Shown here: piece by piece, positions 17,010-24,996 of the stretch
Numbering within the stretch: the first letter of the stretch is position 1
Layout: every line of letters begins with the position of its first letter
Origin: Methanobacteriota archaeon
GTDB taxonomy: Archaea > Halobacteriota > Methanomicrobia > Methanomicrobiales > Methanoculleaceae
Length of the DNA: 64,000 nt
Assembly (NCBI GenBank): GCA_023393455.1
Contig: JAEWLJ010000027.1
Location: 1 to 64,000 of the forward strand
Direction: 5' to 3'
Notes under the pieces: model-generated
The model's input: the letters and a program-made list of their open reading frames with translations, nothing else
The model's database searches: none
Told to the model about the DNA's origin: nothing
Translations under genes and position numbers: made by a program

Positions 17010-17597
17010 TCAGGGGACCCGGTCTATCCGGGGCTCCCGGCGCGTCGGTTTTGGTGAGAGGGGTCCAGGATAACCGAAGATCAGCGGGGCCACGATCTGG
17101 TGGTCGTGTGGAACCTTCAGCGCCGCAAGGAGGTCGGGGCTCTCCTGGACGAGCGCCGCCGAACCGATCCAGCAGCTGCCGATCCCGAGCGCCCAGGCGG
17201 CAAGCATCATGTTCTCCGCGCAGAGCGCGCAGTCGAGGAAGCTCGATACGGCCTCCCGGGCGCCGAGAACCAGGACCAGCACCGGGGCGTTGTAGAAGAT
17301 GTTGAACCCGGGGTTCTTGAGCGCCGCGAGAAACTCTTCTGTCCCCGCTCCGCCCTCCTCTCCGATCCTCTCGATGAGGATCGGTTTGCAGTAATCGGAC
17401 ACCTGCTGCATCAGAGCACGGTCTTTGACGATCACGAATCGCCAGGGCTGAAGCCCGAGGGCGGTCGGGGCCTGGATGCCCGCAGCGATGATCGCCCTCA
17501 GGCCCTCGTCCGGAACGTCCCGGTCGGTATAGTTCCTGACGCTCCGGCGCTCCCGGATCACGGAGAAGATCTCGATGGACTCGGCACCTGTCATCAT
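17010..17597 (-). CDS. Nitroreductase-family flavoprotein, 195 aa
   Basis: FMN-dependent nitroreductase fold: IFSVIRERRSVRNYTDRDV at the N-terminus, APTALGLQPWRFVIVKD for flavin and substrate binding, LAAWALGIGSCWIGSA in the middle, and VAPLIFGYP near the end. Length is typical. The natural substrate is not predictable; methanogen members are thought to act in redox or cofactor chemistry. The stop lies 11 nt from the convergent protease stop. Two consecutive ATGs (17597 and 17594) are possible starts. Confidence 0.85.
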   Translation of the reverse strand: MMTGAESIEIFSVIRERRSVRNYTDRDVPDEGLRAIIAAGIQAPTALGLQPWRFVIVKDRALMQQVSDYCKPILIERIGEEGGAGTEEFLAALKNPGFNIFYNAPVLVLVLGAREAVSSFLDCALCAENMMLAAWALGIGSCWIGSAALVQESPDLLAALKVPHDHQIVAPLIFGYPGPLSPKPTRREPRIDRVP

Positions 17598-17649
17598 GAA
17601 CTCCGGCTATGGCCTGCCGACGATATTTATACCTTGAGGTTGTCCCAAA
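17598..17649. promoter_or_regulatory. Promoter region of the nitroreductase gene
   Basis: The minus strand carries a TATA-like AAATATC/ATAAATATC stretch around 17620-17632, about 25-35 nt upstream of the start codon. It is followed on the right by the intergenic repeat. Confidence 0.35.
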
Positions 17650-17840
17650 ATCTCTTTGCCGGGAGGGGGACACCCCCTCCCGATCCCTCCCCCGAGTGGC
17701 GATACCCGACGGGAAGCCGTTTCACCCTCCTTGCCCGGGATAGAGGACAAAGGGTAGAAACCTCAGAGGTGGGTGTTCTGACCGGGGTGTAAGGAACGTT
17801 CAAGATCTTTTTCGGGATGACCTCCCGGCCTCCCGCCTGC
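17650..17840 (+). repeat. GC-rich intergenic repeat, copy 3
   Basis: A hairpin-forming gggagggggacaccccctcc is followed by gagtggcgatacccgacggg and aagccgtttcaccctcc. After about 70 nt comes caagatctttttcgggatga, as in copy 1 at the left window edge. I see no gene. The copy lies between the nitroreductase promoter and the PAS sensor gene. Confidence 0.65.
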
Positions 17841-17980
17841 TTCCCCGGCAACCCGGGGATCTCGCTGAACCGTCCAGGAGTTCGAAAGAGCCCGGATTTC
17901 ACCCGATAACAGGATCGTAATTATTTTAAAGTCACCGGAGCACAACCACTACAGCGACTGCATCTCGATGCCGGTGAGTT

Positions 17981-19729
17981 ATGACGGACTCGCACCTGGA
18001 CCGGGCACCCTTTCATCATGCGGTGCTCAACGCTCTCGAAGATGGACTTCTTGTGGTAGGCGACGACCGGAAGGTCAGGTGGTACAACCTGGCCCTTGCA
18101 CGGACCCTCGGTATCCGGCAGGAAGATGCCATCGGGATGGAGCTCGGTTCTCTCCTCGAAACCTATTTCCTGCCGATAATCGAGGACGACGACTCCGTGC
18201 GGTTGCTCCGCCGCGTCCTTGAGAACGGCGCGGACCTGCCTCCTCTTCTCTGTCGCGCCCGGACCCCCGACGATACCCGGCGCTGGATCTCGATATCGAG
18301 CAGACAGACTTTCGCCGCGACCGGGCAGCGGCTCATCAAGATCCGGGACGCCACTGCGGATCTGGATGTGTATCACTTCAGGGCCGCGCTCGAAGGATCC
18401 CCGGTGGTCGTCTTCGTGCAGGATGAAGACCTGCGGTACATCTGGTCGTACAACCAGCAGTTGGGGCCCACGGACGCGTCCATCATCGGCATGCGCGAAG
18501 AGGATGCTTTTCCCGAGAGCGCCGATCATCTTACCGCGCTCAAACGCCGGGTTCTTGAGACGGGGGAGACCATACGGACTGCGGTGGCGTTCACCATCGC
18601 AGGCAAGCGGCGTGTCCGCGACCTGACGCTCAAGCCGTTTCGTGATGCGGACGGGACGATCGTCGGCGTTGCCGGGACAGCCTTCGACATAACCGAACAG
18701 AACCGGGTAGAGGAGAAACTCCGGGAGAAGACGTACGAACTGAAGACGCGGATGGATGAACTCCGGTGCCTCTACACCGTCGCGCACCTCGTCGAGACGC
18801 CCGGGATGACGCTCGAGAAACTCCTGCAGGCGGTTGCCGATACCCTCCCCATGGGGTGGCAGTACCCGGAGAGTACCGGGGTGCGGATCACCGTCGACGG
18901 ACGGGATTACTACCGGGGCGATCCGGTGGACTCCCCCTGGATACAGAAGAGCCTGATCGCCGTCCACGGCGAAGAGGTTGGTGAGGTCGAGGTGCGGTAC
19001 CTCGCGGAGGTTCCACAGGGCAGTGAGGGGCCGTTCCTGCCGGAAGAGCAGATGCTGCTCGACTCTATCACGAAACGGATCGGCCGGATCATCGAGCGGT
19101 TGCAGGTGGAAGCGGCGCTCGAGGAGAGCGAGGAGAAGTTCAGGGGGATTGCCCAGCGGAGTTTCGACCTCATCGTCACGTCGTACCGGGACGGCGGACT
19201 GAACTACATCTCGCCGGCGATGGAGCGGATACTCGGGTACTCTCCCGAAGAGATGGTGGGAACCGATTGGGAGGACTACATCCTCCCGACAAGCCTTCTG
19301 GCCTGGAAAGAGGGGCGACGGAGAGTTCTCCGGGGCGAACAGGTCGAGAGGCTCCAGATCGAGGTCCGGCGAAAGAACGGGGAGACCGCCATACTGGAAC
19401 TGAACGAGTCGCCGATCGTCGAGAAGAAGACGATCGTGGGGTTCCAGGTGATCGGCCGGGACATCTCCGAGCGGATCCTGCACGAGCGGCTCCGTGAGCA
19501 GGCGTTTGATATGACTGAGCGAAATATCGCTCAGTTCGCCGTCCTGGGCGACCACGTCCGCCACCCGCTCCAGGTGATCATGGGTGCCGCGGATCTCCTC
19601 GACGAGGAAGCGGTCGCGGAGAAACTCCGGGAGCAGGTCCGGCGGATCAACGTGCAGATCCGCGAACTCGACCGGGAATGGATGGAATCGCGGAAGATCC
19701 GGGAGTTCTTAAAGCGCTACGAACTCTGA
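17981..19729 (+). CDS. PAS-domain sensor protein with histidine-kinase-like dimer module but no ATPase, 582 aa
   Basis: A degenerate PAS domain (about 10-125) is followed by a PAS/PAC (about 130-245), a less certain GAF-like region (250-375) and a third PAS (385-500, SFDLIVTSYRDGGLNYISPA). The last 75 residues form a helical module, NIAQFAVLGDHVRHPLQVI, with His525 and His528, resembling the dimerisation/phosphoacceptor helices of histidine kinases. The chain stops there, without N, G1 or G2 boxes. It may be a signal receiver in trans or a kinase lacking its catalytic half. A decayed paralogue lies at 30558-31520. ATG 17981 follows GGTGAG. Confidence 0.85.
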   Translation: MTDSHLDRAPFHHAVLNALEDGLLVVGDDRKVRWYNLALARTLGIRQEDAIGMELGSLLETYFLPIIEDDDSVRLLRRVLENGADLPPLLCRARTPDDTRRWISISSRQTFAATGQRLIKIRDATADLDVYHFRAALEGSPVVVFVQDEDLRYIWSYNQQLGPTDASIIGMREEDAFPESADHLTALKRRVLETGETIRTAVAFTIAGKRRVRDLTLKPFRDADGTIVGVAGTAFDITEQNRVEEKLREKTYELKTRMDELRCLYTVAHLVETPGMTLEKLLQAVADTLPMGWQYPESTGVRITVDGRDYYRGDPVDSPWIQKSLIAVHGEEVGEVEVRYLAEVPQGSEGPFLPEEQMLLDSITKRIGRIIERLQVEAALEESEEKFRGIAQRSFDLIVTSYRDGGLNYISPAMERILGYSPEEMVGTDWEDYILPTSLLAWKEGRRRVLRGEQVERLQIEVRRKNGETAILELNESPIVEKKTIVGFQVIGRDISERILHERLREQAFDMTERNIAQFAVLGDHVRHPLQVIMGAADLLDEEAVAEKLREQVRRINVQIRELDREWMESRKIREFLKRYEL

Positions 19730-19732
19730 GGG

Positions 19733-20095
19733 TCACCGCCGCCGGCGGTGTCCCGTCTCGGGAGGGTGATCCAGGGCCTCCCGGACGGCGACGAGCGTCT
19801 CCGGGAGGAGCGAGCCTTTCTTCCCGACGACATCGGCTGTCCGGATGGTGTCGGCGTGGGCGGCGAGAGCGTAACTCTCGGTGAAGAGGTCGAGCCCGCC
19901 CCGGGCAAAGTCGTCGAGCGAGAGGGGGATCGAGATCCCGTCTGTGGACGGGCTGCTCGATACCGGGCAGATGAAGAGGCTCCCGCTCTCTCCGGGAGAG
20001 ACAACCACAACCGGCCGCACCTTCCGCTCGCCCCCTCCCCCGATCCGCACGACGGCCAGGAGAACGTCGCCGCTGGCGTATCGCCCCATGTGCAT
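19733..20095 (-). CDS. MazF/PemK-like protein, about 120 aa
   Basis: The N-terminus MHMGRYASGDVLLAVVRIG, then RKVRPVVVVSPGESG and FICPVSSS, follows the MazF/PemK beta-barrel pattern (G-D-[IV] strand, RP-[VA]-[LV]-V-[IV] strand). Members are mRNA interferases of toxin-antitoxin pairs, but no antitoxin-sized gene sits directly upstream or downstream, so another role is possible. The ATG at 20095 or the one two codons later fits better than a TTG at 20116. The stop is 3 nt from the convergent PAS sensor stop. Confidence 0.6.
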   Translation of the reverse strand: MHMGRYASGDVLLAVVRIGGGGERKVRPVVVVSPGESGSLFICPVSSSPSTDGISIPLSLDDFARGGLDLFTESYALAAHADTIRTADVVGKKGSLLPETLVAVREALDHPPETGHRRRR

Positions 20096-20212
20096 ATCGG
20101 TCGACGTCAAAACCAATAAGTGGATTGATCCGAGGTGCGGGTTCCGGATGGCCCGGGGCTACCTGCCCGGTTGCATGACAGGACTTCCGGGTGGAAACGT
20201 ATCGAAAAAGGG

Positions 20213-21481
20213 TTAAGCGGGTTTCGTCTCGTTCTCCGGGATCGGGTCCGGTGCCGGCGGGGTATATCTCGGGAGCGTCGGGATGGGTTCCGGCGTCGGG
20301 TCCGGCGTCGGTGTCGGCACAAAAGGCGATACCGGGATAACCGTTGATCCATCCGTCGGTCGCGGGAGGTGTGCAGGGTTAGTGGTCTGGTACGGTTCCG
20401 GTGGGATATACTCCGGGAGCGTCGGACCCGGTGTCGGTGCAGGAGTCGGTGTGATCCGTGGGGTCGGTTCGGGTGTGGGAGTCCCTTCCGGTGTTGGGGT
20501 CGGTTCCGGCGTCCAGTCCGGGGAGGTCGGAGCCGGGAGATAAGGGTTATACCATCCCGGGCCGGGTGTCCAGTTGTCGTCTGGGAACGGAGGTGGGGTT
20601 GGTTGTTCAGCCTCCATTGGTTGCCACTTTAGCAGATAATGGAGTGGTCCGGGAGGGTATTTGGGCTGAGCCGATGGCCAATACTGAACCCGCAGTTTGC
20701 TCTGCCAGTAAGGAGGCTCTGGGAAGGGTTCATCCGGTGGCCCTGCGTCCAGAAGGGTGTATGCCATTCTATCTTCGCAAAGGAAGGTAAACAGCAGTTG
20801 CTCGATATCAAACGTTTCATTCTCTATGATTTTCTTCCCGTCCATTGTCGTCCAGTATTGGGTGTTCACTTTTCGGCCGCGCTCCCCATTATAGCCATAA
20901 TAGAATGCTTTCCCCTCGATTCCACACCAATAGGCGGCGCTGTCATACTCCCCGGGTTCAGCGCTGAACTCGCATTCCACGATAATGCGAGCCGTTCCCC
21001 GGGTTCTATCCACCTTGATGTAATGAAAAGCACGGTATGGAAATAACTGCCGGTAGTATCCCTCTGTCCATTCCGGAGTGGGGGTGGCCGTGGGATCGAT
21101 TATTGATTCTGTGGTGGGTTGCGTAGTGGGAAGGGTCGTGGGAGCCGGGGTCTTGGTCGGGGTCGAAGTGGGTGCCATAGTCTCATGAGCCGTCGTCGAC
21201 GGAGTTGTGGTCGAAGTTGTTGTAGCAGAAGTATGTGTCTGGATTGGGAGTGTGGTTGGAACCGGGGTCATAGTGGAGGTCGATCTCGTAGGGATCGGTG
21301 CCTCTGCCGGTGCCGTTGCAGGGGGAGAGACCGGCGGCGGGGATGTGCCCGAAGTTGTCGGCGATGCCACCGATTCACCAGCAACGGTCTGTGACGTGCA
21401 ACCCGATACCAGGATCGTCAGGCAGAGGATGAAGACAATCCCGACGGTCACGCTCCCCTTTGTCAGACAAATGCCTGCCAT
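20213..21481 (-). CDS. Secreted Pro/Thr-rich lipoprotein, 422 aa
   Basis: From the ATG at 21481 there is a signal peptide ending in a lipobox, LTILVSGC (Cys28). A 120-residue Thr/Pro/Ser-rich linker follows. A globular domain at about 135-270 contains WTEGYYRQLFPYRAFHYIKV and Trp/Tyr-rich sequence. The C-terminal 150 residues are mainly [TP]-P-[TE]-P repeats (TPEPTPTPEGTPTPEPTP). It is probably lipid-anchored and extends from the cell surface on an extended, possibly glycosylated stalk. No family is recognised for the globular part. The low-complexity DNA here gives long meaningless frames on the other strand. Confidence 0.75.
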   Translation of the reverse strand: MAGICLTKGSVTVGIVFILCLTILVSGCTSQTVAGESVASPTTSGTSPPPVSPPATAPAEAPIPTRSTSTMTPVPTTLPIQTHTSATTTSTTTPSTTAHETMAPTSTPTKTPAPTTLPTTQPTTESIIDPTATPTPEWTEGYYRQLFPYRAFHYIKVDRTRGTARIIVECEFSAEPGEYDSAAYWCGIEGKAFYYGYNGERGRKVNTQYWTTMDGKKIIENETFDIEQLLFTFLCEDRMAYTLLDAGPPDEPFPEPPYWQSKLRVQYWPSAQPKYPPGPLHYLLKWQPMEAEQPTPPPFPDDNWTPGPGWYNPYLPAPTSPDWTPEPTPTPEGTPTPEPTPRITPTPAPTPGPTLPEYIPPEPYQTTNPAHLPRPTDGSTVIPVSPFVPTPTPDPTPEPIPTLPRYTPPAPDPIPENETKPA

Positions 21482-21650
21482 GAGGGACTGATACCGGATC
21501 AACCCGTTTAAACTTTTCTCAGGCTCCCATGATATCTGAGAGACGCCGGCTCCGCCTGTCCGGTGACCGGTCTCCCTCTCCCGGAACAGCACCCGGCAGA
21601 GGCCGTATAAAACAGGAGGAAACGGAGCGTTTTCACCCCCCGGTGCGCCG

Positions 21651-22493
21651 TTACGGTGCCCGCCCCTTTGCTTTTCCGCTGGACTTCTGCTGCTCTTCGC
21701 GGAACTCTTTCTGGTACTTCGCCTTCTCCTTCACCCTCACGGCGGGGGCATGCCTGTCACCGCTGCCGAACTTCGCCTCCTTCCCGTTGCCGGGTTTGAT
21801 CACGGAGACAGCCCCGGTGCCGGCGACCGAGACGTTTCCGTTCTCTGTCACGACGCTGCCGGTCACCGTCAGGTTGCCGTCACCGGCGGTGAGGTCGAGA
21901 TCCTGGTGCCGGTACTTCAGGATGAGCGTGCCGCCATCTTTCATACAGAAGTTGACCCGCTCCGGCGTTGCGTTCCCTATCCTGAACTCAGTGGGGTCTG
22001 ATACCGTCGTGTTCGCGCTGTCGGCTCCGGCAAACCCGAGCCAGTCCGCGATGCTGATAAAGACGGTCATGACGCCGTTGCTCTTCTGATTCAGGGTCTT
22101 CGGGACGATCTTCACCTCCGCCGTCTGCGGGGCGACGGTCACGTTCAGGGTATCGCAGGCGACGGCGCCAGTGGCGTTATTTACGACCTTTACGGTGACT
22201 GCGTAGGTGCCGGCGGCGAGGTAAGTATGGGTTGCCCGGACAGTGCCGTTCTGCTCGTTGTCCTGCACAACCTCCGCCCCGGTCGTTTCCGTGCTCCAGT
22301 CGATGAAAGCGGAGAGGTTCGTCGCATCGAAGACATCGGTGCCGTTGCAGGTCGCGAGAATGGTGACCGGCTCCCCGGCGAGCGCGGTGCGGTCGCCCCC
22401 TGCATCGACGACAAGGGCGGCCTGCACGGCAGGAACTGCCACAATGAGGGCGATGAAGAGGGAGAAGATTCGGATCGTGGTATCTTGTTTCAT
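21651..22493 (-). CDS. Secreted PKD-like domain protein, 280 aa
   Basis: The signal peptide MKQDTTIRIFSLFIALIVAV ends near VQA. A PKD/Ig-like domain follows at about 25-122 (DAGGDRTALAGEPVTILATC, HTYLAAGTYAVTVKVVNNAT). A second beta domain begins KIVPKTLNQKSNGVMTVFIS, and the chain ends in a highly charged Lys/Arg/Glu tail of about 40 residues without a membrane anchor. It is probably exported and perhaps binds surface polymers through the basic tail. It stands alone. Confidence 0.75.
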   Translation of the reverse strand: MKQDTTIRIFSLFIALIVAVPAVQAALVVDAGGDRTALAGEPVTILATCNGTDVFDATNLSAFIDWSTETTGAEVVQDNEQNGTVRATHTYLAAGTYAVTVKVVNNATGAVACDTLNVTVAPQTAEVKIVPKTLNQKSNGVMTVFISIADWLGFAGADSANTTVSDPTEFRIGNATPERVNFCMKDGGTLILKYRHQDLDLTAGDGNLTVTGSVVTENGNVSVAGTGAVSVIKPGNGKEAKFGSGDRHAPAVRVKEKAKYQKEFREEQQKSSGKAKGRAP

Positions 22494-22590
22494 GAGTGTC
22501 TACCTCCGGTAGATACTGGCCCTGCCCCCCTATTTGACCGCATTGAGCTTCCCGGTTCAATCGATTAGCCGGGCGGTGGTGGACGATCGT

Positions 22591-24666
22591 CTATACCCGG
22601 AGCAGCCGGGCATTGATCGCGACGATCACCGTGCTTGCGCTCATCAGCACCGCTCCTGCCGCCGGGGTGAGAAGGATCCCGGCGCCTATCAGAACCCCGG
22701 CGGCGAGCGGGATGGCGACGACGTTGTAGCCGGTCGCCCAGAGGAGGTTTTCGACCATCTTCCGGTAGGTCTTCTTTGAAAGGTCGATGATCGCCGCCGC
22801 GTCCCGCGGATCGCTCCTCACGAGCACGATATCTGCGCTCTCCACGGCCACGTCGGTCCCGGCTCCGATGGCGATCCCCAGATCGGCCTCGACCAGTGCG
22901 GGGGCGTCGTTGATCCCGTCGCCCACCATCGCCACCCGGTAGCGCTGCTGCACCTCCCGGATCTTCTCCGCCTTCTCGTGGGGGAGGACCCCGGCAAAGA
23001 ACTCGTCGAGACCCAGTTCCCCCGCCACCCATGCGGCGACGTCGCGGTTGTCCCCGGTCAGCATCATGCACCGGACACCCATCTCCTTGAGCCGGCGGAC
23101 CGCCTCCTCCGACTCCGGCCGGATGATGTCGGCGAGCGCGAGCGCTCCTATGAGCCGGTCGTCATCGAGGAGGAAGACGACGGTCTTGCCCTGCTGCTGA
23201 AGGCTCTCGGCCCGTTCGTCCCCGGCCGGTATTCCCCGCTCCGCCAGGTAACCCGGCCCGACCACCCGGACGGTCCGGCCCCCGACCGTCCCCTCGACGC
23301 CGACTCCCGGGATAGCCCGGAACCCATCTACCGGGAGCAGAGCGAGTCCCCGTTCCTCCGCGCTCCGGACGATGCCCCGGGCGATCGGGTGCTCGGAGTG
23401 CGCCTCCACCGATGCTGTCGTCCCGACCACGTCCTCCTCCGCCGCGCCGCCGAAGGCGAGGACGTCCGTGACCCCGAACCGCCCCTCCGTCAGGGTTCCG
23501 GTCTTATCGAAGACGACCGCAGTGAGGTCCTTTGCCCGCTCGAACGCGCTCCGGTCCCGGATCAGGAACCCCAACTTGGCGGCAAGCGCCGTCGAGACCG
23601 CAATCACGAGCGGGACGGCGAGGCCGAGCGCGTGGGGGCAGGCGATGACCATCACGGTCGCGGCCCGCTCCACCGCAAATCCGGCCCCCGCCCCGAGGAC
23701 GAACCAGGCCGCAAACGTCACCGCACCGACGAAGAGCGCGATCGCCACCAGGAGGAACGCCGCGCGGTCTGCGAGGTCCTGCGTCCGGGACCGGCTCTCC
23801 TGAGCCTTCCGCACGAGGTCGATCACCTGCGCGAGGTAGGTCTCCGCCCCGGTCCTCCTGACCTCAACGACGAGCGAACCCTCGCCGTTGATCGCGCCGC
23901 CGATCACCTCGTCGCCGGGATGTTTCTCTACCGGGCGCGACTCGCCGGTGAGCATCGCCTCGTTGACGCTCGTCGCCCCCTCGACAACCGTGCCGTCGAC
24001 CGGCACCTTCTCCCCGGGCCGGACGAGAACCCGGTCGCCCGGTTCGAGCCGGTCGACGGGCACGTCCTCCGTGCCGGCGTCCCGGAGACGGTGCGCCTCC
24101 GAGGGCATGATCCGGACGAGTTCCTCGAGCGCCCGCGACGCTCCGAGGACCGAGCGCATCTCCACCCAGTGCCCGAGAAGCATGATGTCGATCAGGGTGG
24201 CGAGTTCCCAGAAGAACCCCTCCCCACTGACGAGGCCCAGGACGACCGCCGAACTGTAGACATAGGCGACGGTGATCGCGACGGCGATGAGCGTCATCAT
24301 GCCGGGCATCCGCACCCGGAGTTCGCGCACGATGCCGGTGAGAAACGGCCGGCCACCGTAAAAGTATACCACGGTCGCAAGAGCGAGGAGCAGGTAGTCC
24401 GAGCCCGGGAACCGGATGACGATCCCGAGAAGTTCCTGGACCTGCTCCGAGAGGAGAAGGATCGGGACGGTAAGAATGGTCGAGACGACGAATCGCCGCC
24501 GGAAGTCCTCGAGGGCGTGGTGGTGCGAGCCATGGCCGGGCCGGTGGGTCTCCGGCGGCTTCTTTTGGGTGGCCTCTTCTAGATGCGTCTCGTTCCGCCG
24601 TCCGCCCTCACCGTGATCGTGGCCCACTTCACGCCCTCCCCGTCCGCTGCTCTTCTGCTGCCCCAT
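22591..24666 (-). CDS. CopB-type copper-transporting P1B ATPase, 691 aa
   Basis: The membrane metal motif is CPH (Cys343-Pro-His345, in CPHALGLAVP), typical of P1B-3 (CopB) pumps; CPC would mark copper(I) or zinc/cadmium pumps. The phosphorylated Asp387 lies in DKTGTLTEG, with HSEHPIA in the nucleotide domain, TGES in the actuator and MVGDGINDAPAL in the hinge. The N-terminus lacks a CxxC metal domain and instead has His/Glu-rich sequence (HRPGHGSHHH), as CopB proteins do. It should export copper from the cytoplasm. It is divergent from the histidine kinase at 24997. Confidence 0.88.
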   Translation of the reverse strand: MGQQKSSGRGGREVGHDHGEGGRRNETHLEEATQKKPPETHRPGHGSHHHALEDFRRRFVVSTILTVPILLLSEQVQELLGIVIRFPGSDYLLLALATVVYFYGGRPFLTGIVRELRVRMPGMMTLIAVAITVAYVYSSAVVLGLVSGEGFFWELATLIDIMLLGHWVEMRSVLGASRALEELVRIMPSEAHRLRDAGTEDVPVDRLEPGDRVLVRPGEKVPVDGTVVEGATSVNEAMLTGESRPVEKHPGDEVIGGAINGEGSLVVEVRRTGAETYLAQVIDLVRKAQESRSRTQDLADRAAFLLVAIALFVGAVTFAAWFVLGAGAGFAVERAATVMVIACPHALGLAVPLVIAVSTALAAKLGFLIRDRSAFERAKDLTAVVFDKTGTLTEGRFGVTDVLAFGGAAEEDVVGTTASVEAHSEHPIARGIVRSAEERGLALLPVDGFRAIPGVGVEGTVGGRTVRVVGPGYLAERGIPAGDERAESLQQQGKTVVFLLDDDRLIGALALADIIRPESEEAVRRLKEMGVRCMMLTGDNRDVAAWVAGELGLDEFFAGVLPHEKAEKIREVQQRYRVAMVGDGINDAPALVEADLGIAIGAGTDVAVESADIVLVRSDPRDAAAIIDLSKKTYRKMVENLLWATGYNVVAIPLAAGVLIGAGILLTPAAGAVLMSASTVIVAINARLLRV

Positions 24667-24726
24667 CGTGCATGCCCGATCCGTGTGCGTACCGGTTCAT
24701 GGTGGTGATGCCGTTCTTGCTGGGGA

Positions 24727-24738
24727 TGTATATATATC
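24727..24738 (-). promoter_or_regulatory. TATA box of the CopB-like gene
   Basis: The minus strand reads CCGATATATATACATC, a strong archaeal TATA element about 60-70 nt upstream of the ATG at 24666. It predicts a leader of roughly 35-45 nt. Confidence 0.5.
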
Positions 24739-24996
24739 GGCCGCGCACAGCCCGGGAGTGTCGGGGCACATCTCTGCCTCCCTTTGGGTGACGGATATCG
24801 TCCGGTGAAAATGAACAGGTTTATAACTTCAGGGAAACAGCATTATGCCTGTGCTCGGATGAACCTGCCCGCAAGACCGATAGGATCGCCAAGATTCTTT
24901 TGAATTCTGGCCGAATTCGTTAGGTGTGTGCGGGAACATTTTATCTGCCTATGGGGATGAAACTCCTCCGAGAGTAAGGGAAGGTGATCCCGGCCG
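24739..24996. other. Divergent intergenic region between copB-like and kinase genes
   Basis: TATA-like sites on the plus strand are ggtttataac (near 24829) and acattttatc (near 24938), the latter likely for the kinase. Two GAATTC palindromes at 24902-24907 and 24913-24918, separated by tggcc, make an inverted repeat that could be an operator; this is unproven. No gene or RNA is seen. Confidence 0.4.

Noticed and set aside
20213..21592. Gly/Val-rich frames opposite the Pro/Thr-rich lipoprotein
   Set aside because: They are the mirror of the TP-repeat coding sequence and carry no independent start signals or domains.
22978..24582. A 534-codon frame opposite the CopB-like ATPase
   Set aside because: The minus strand encodes a complete P-type ATPase with all motifs. 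The opposite frame is charged low-complexity sequence created by high-GC codon use.
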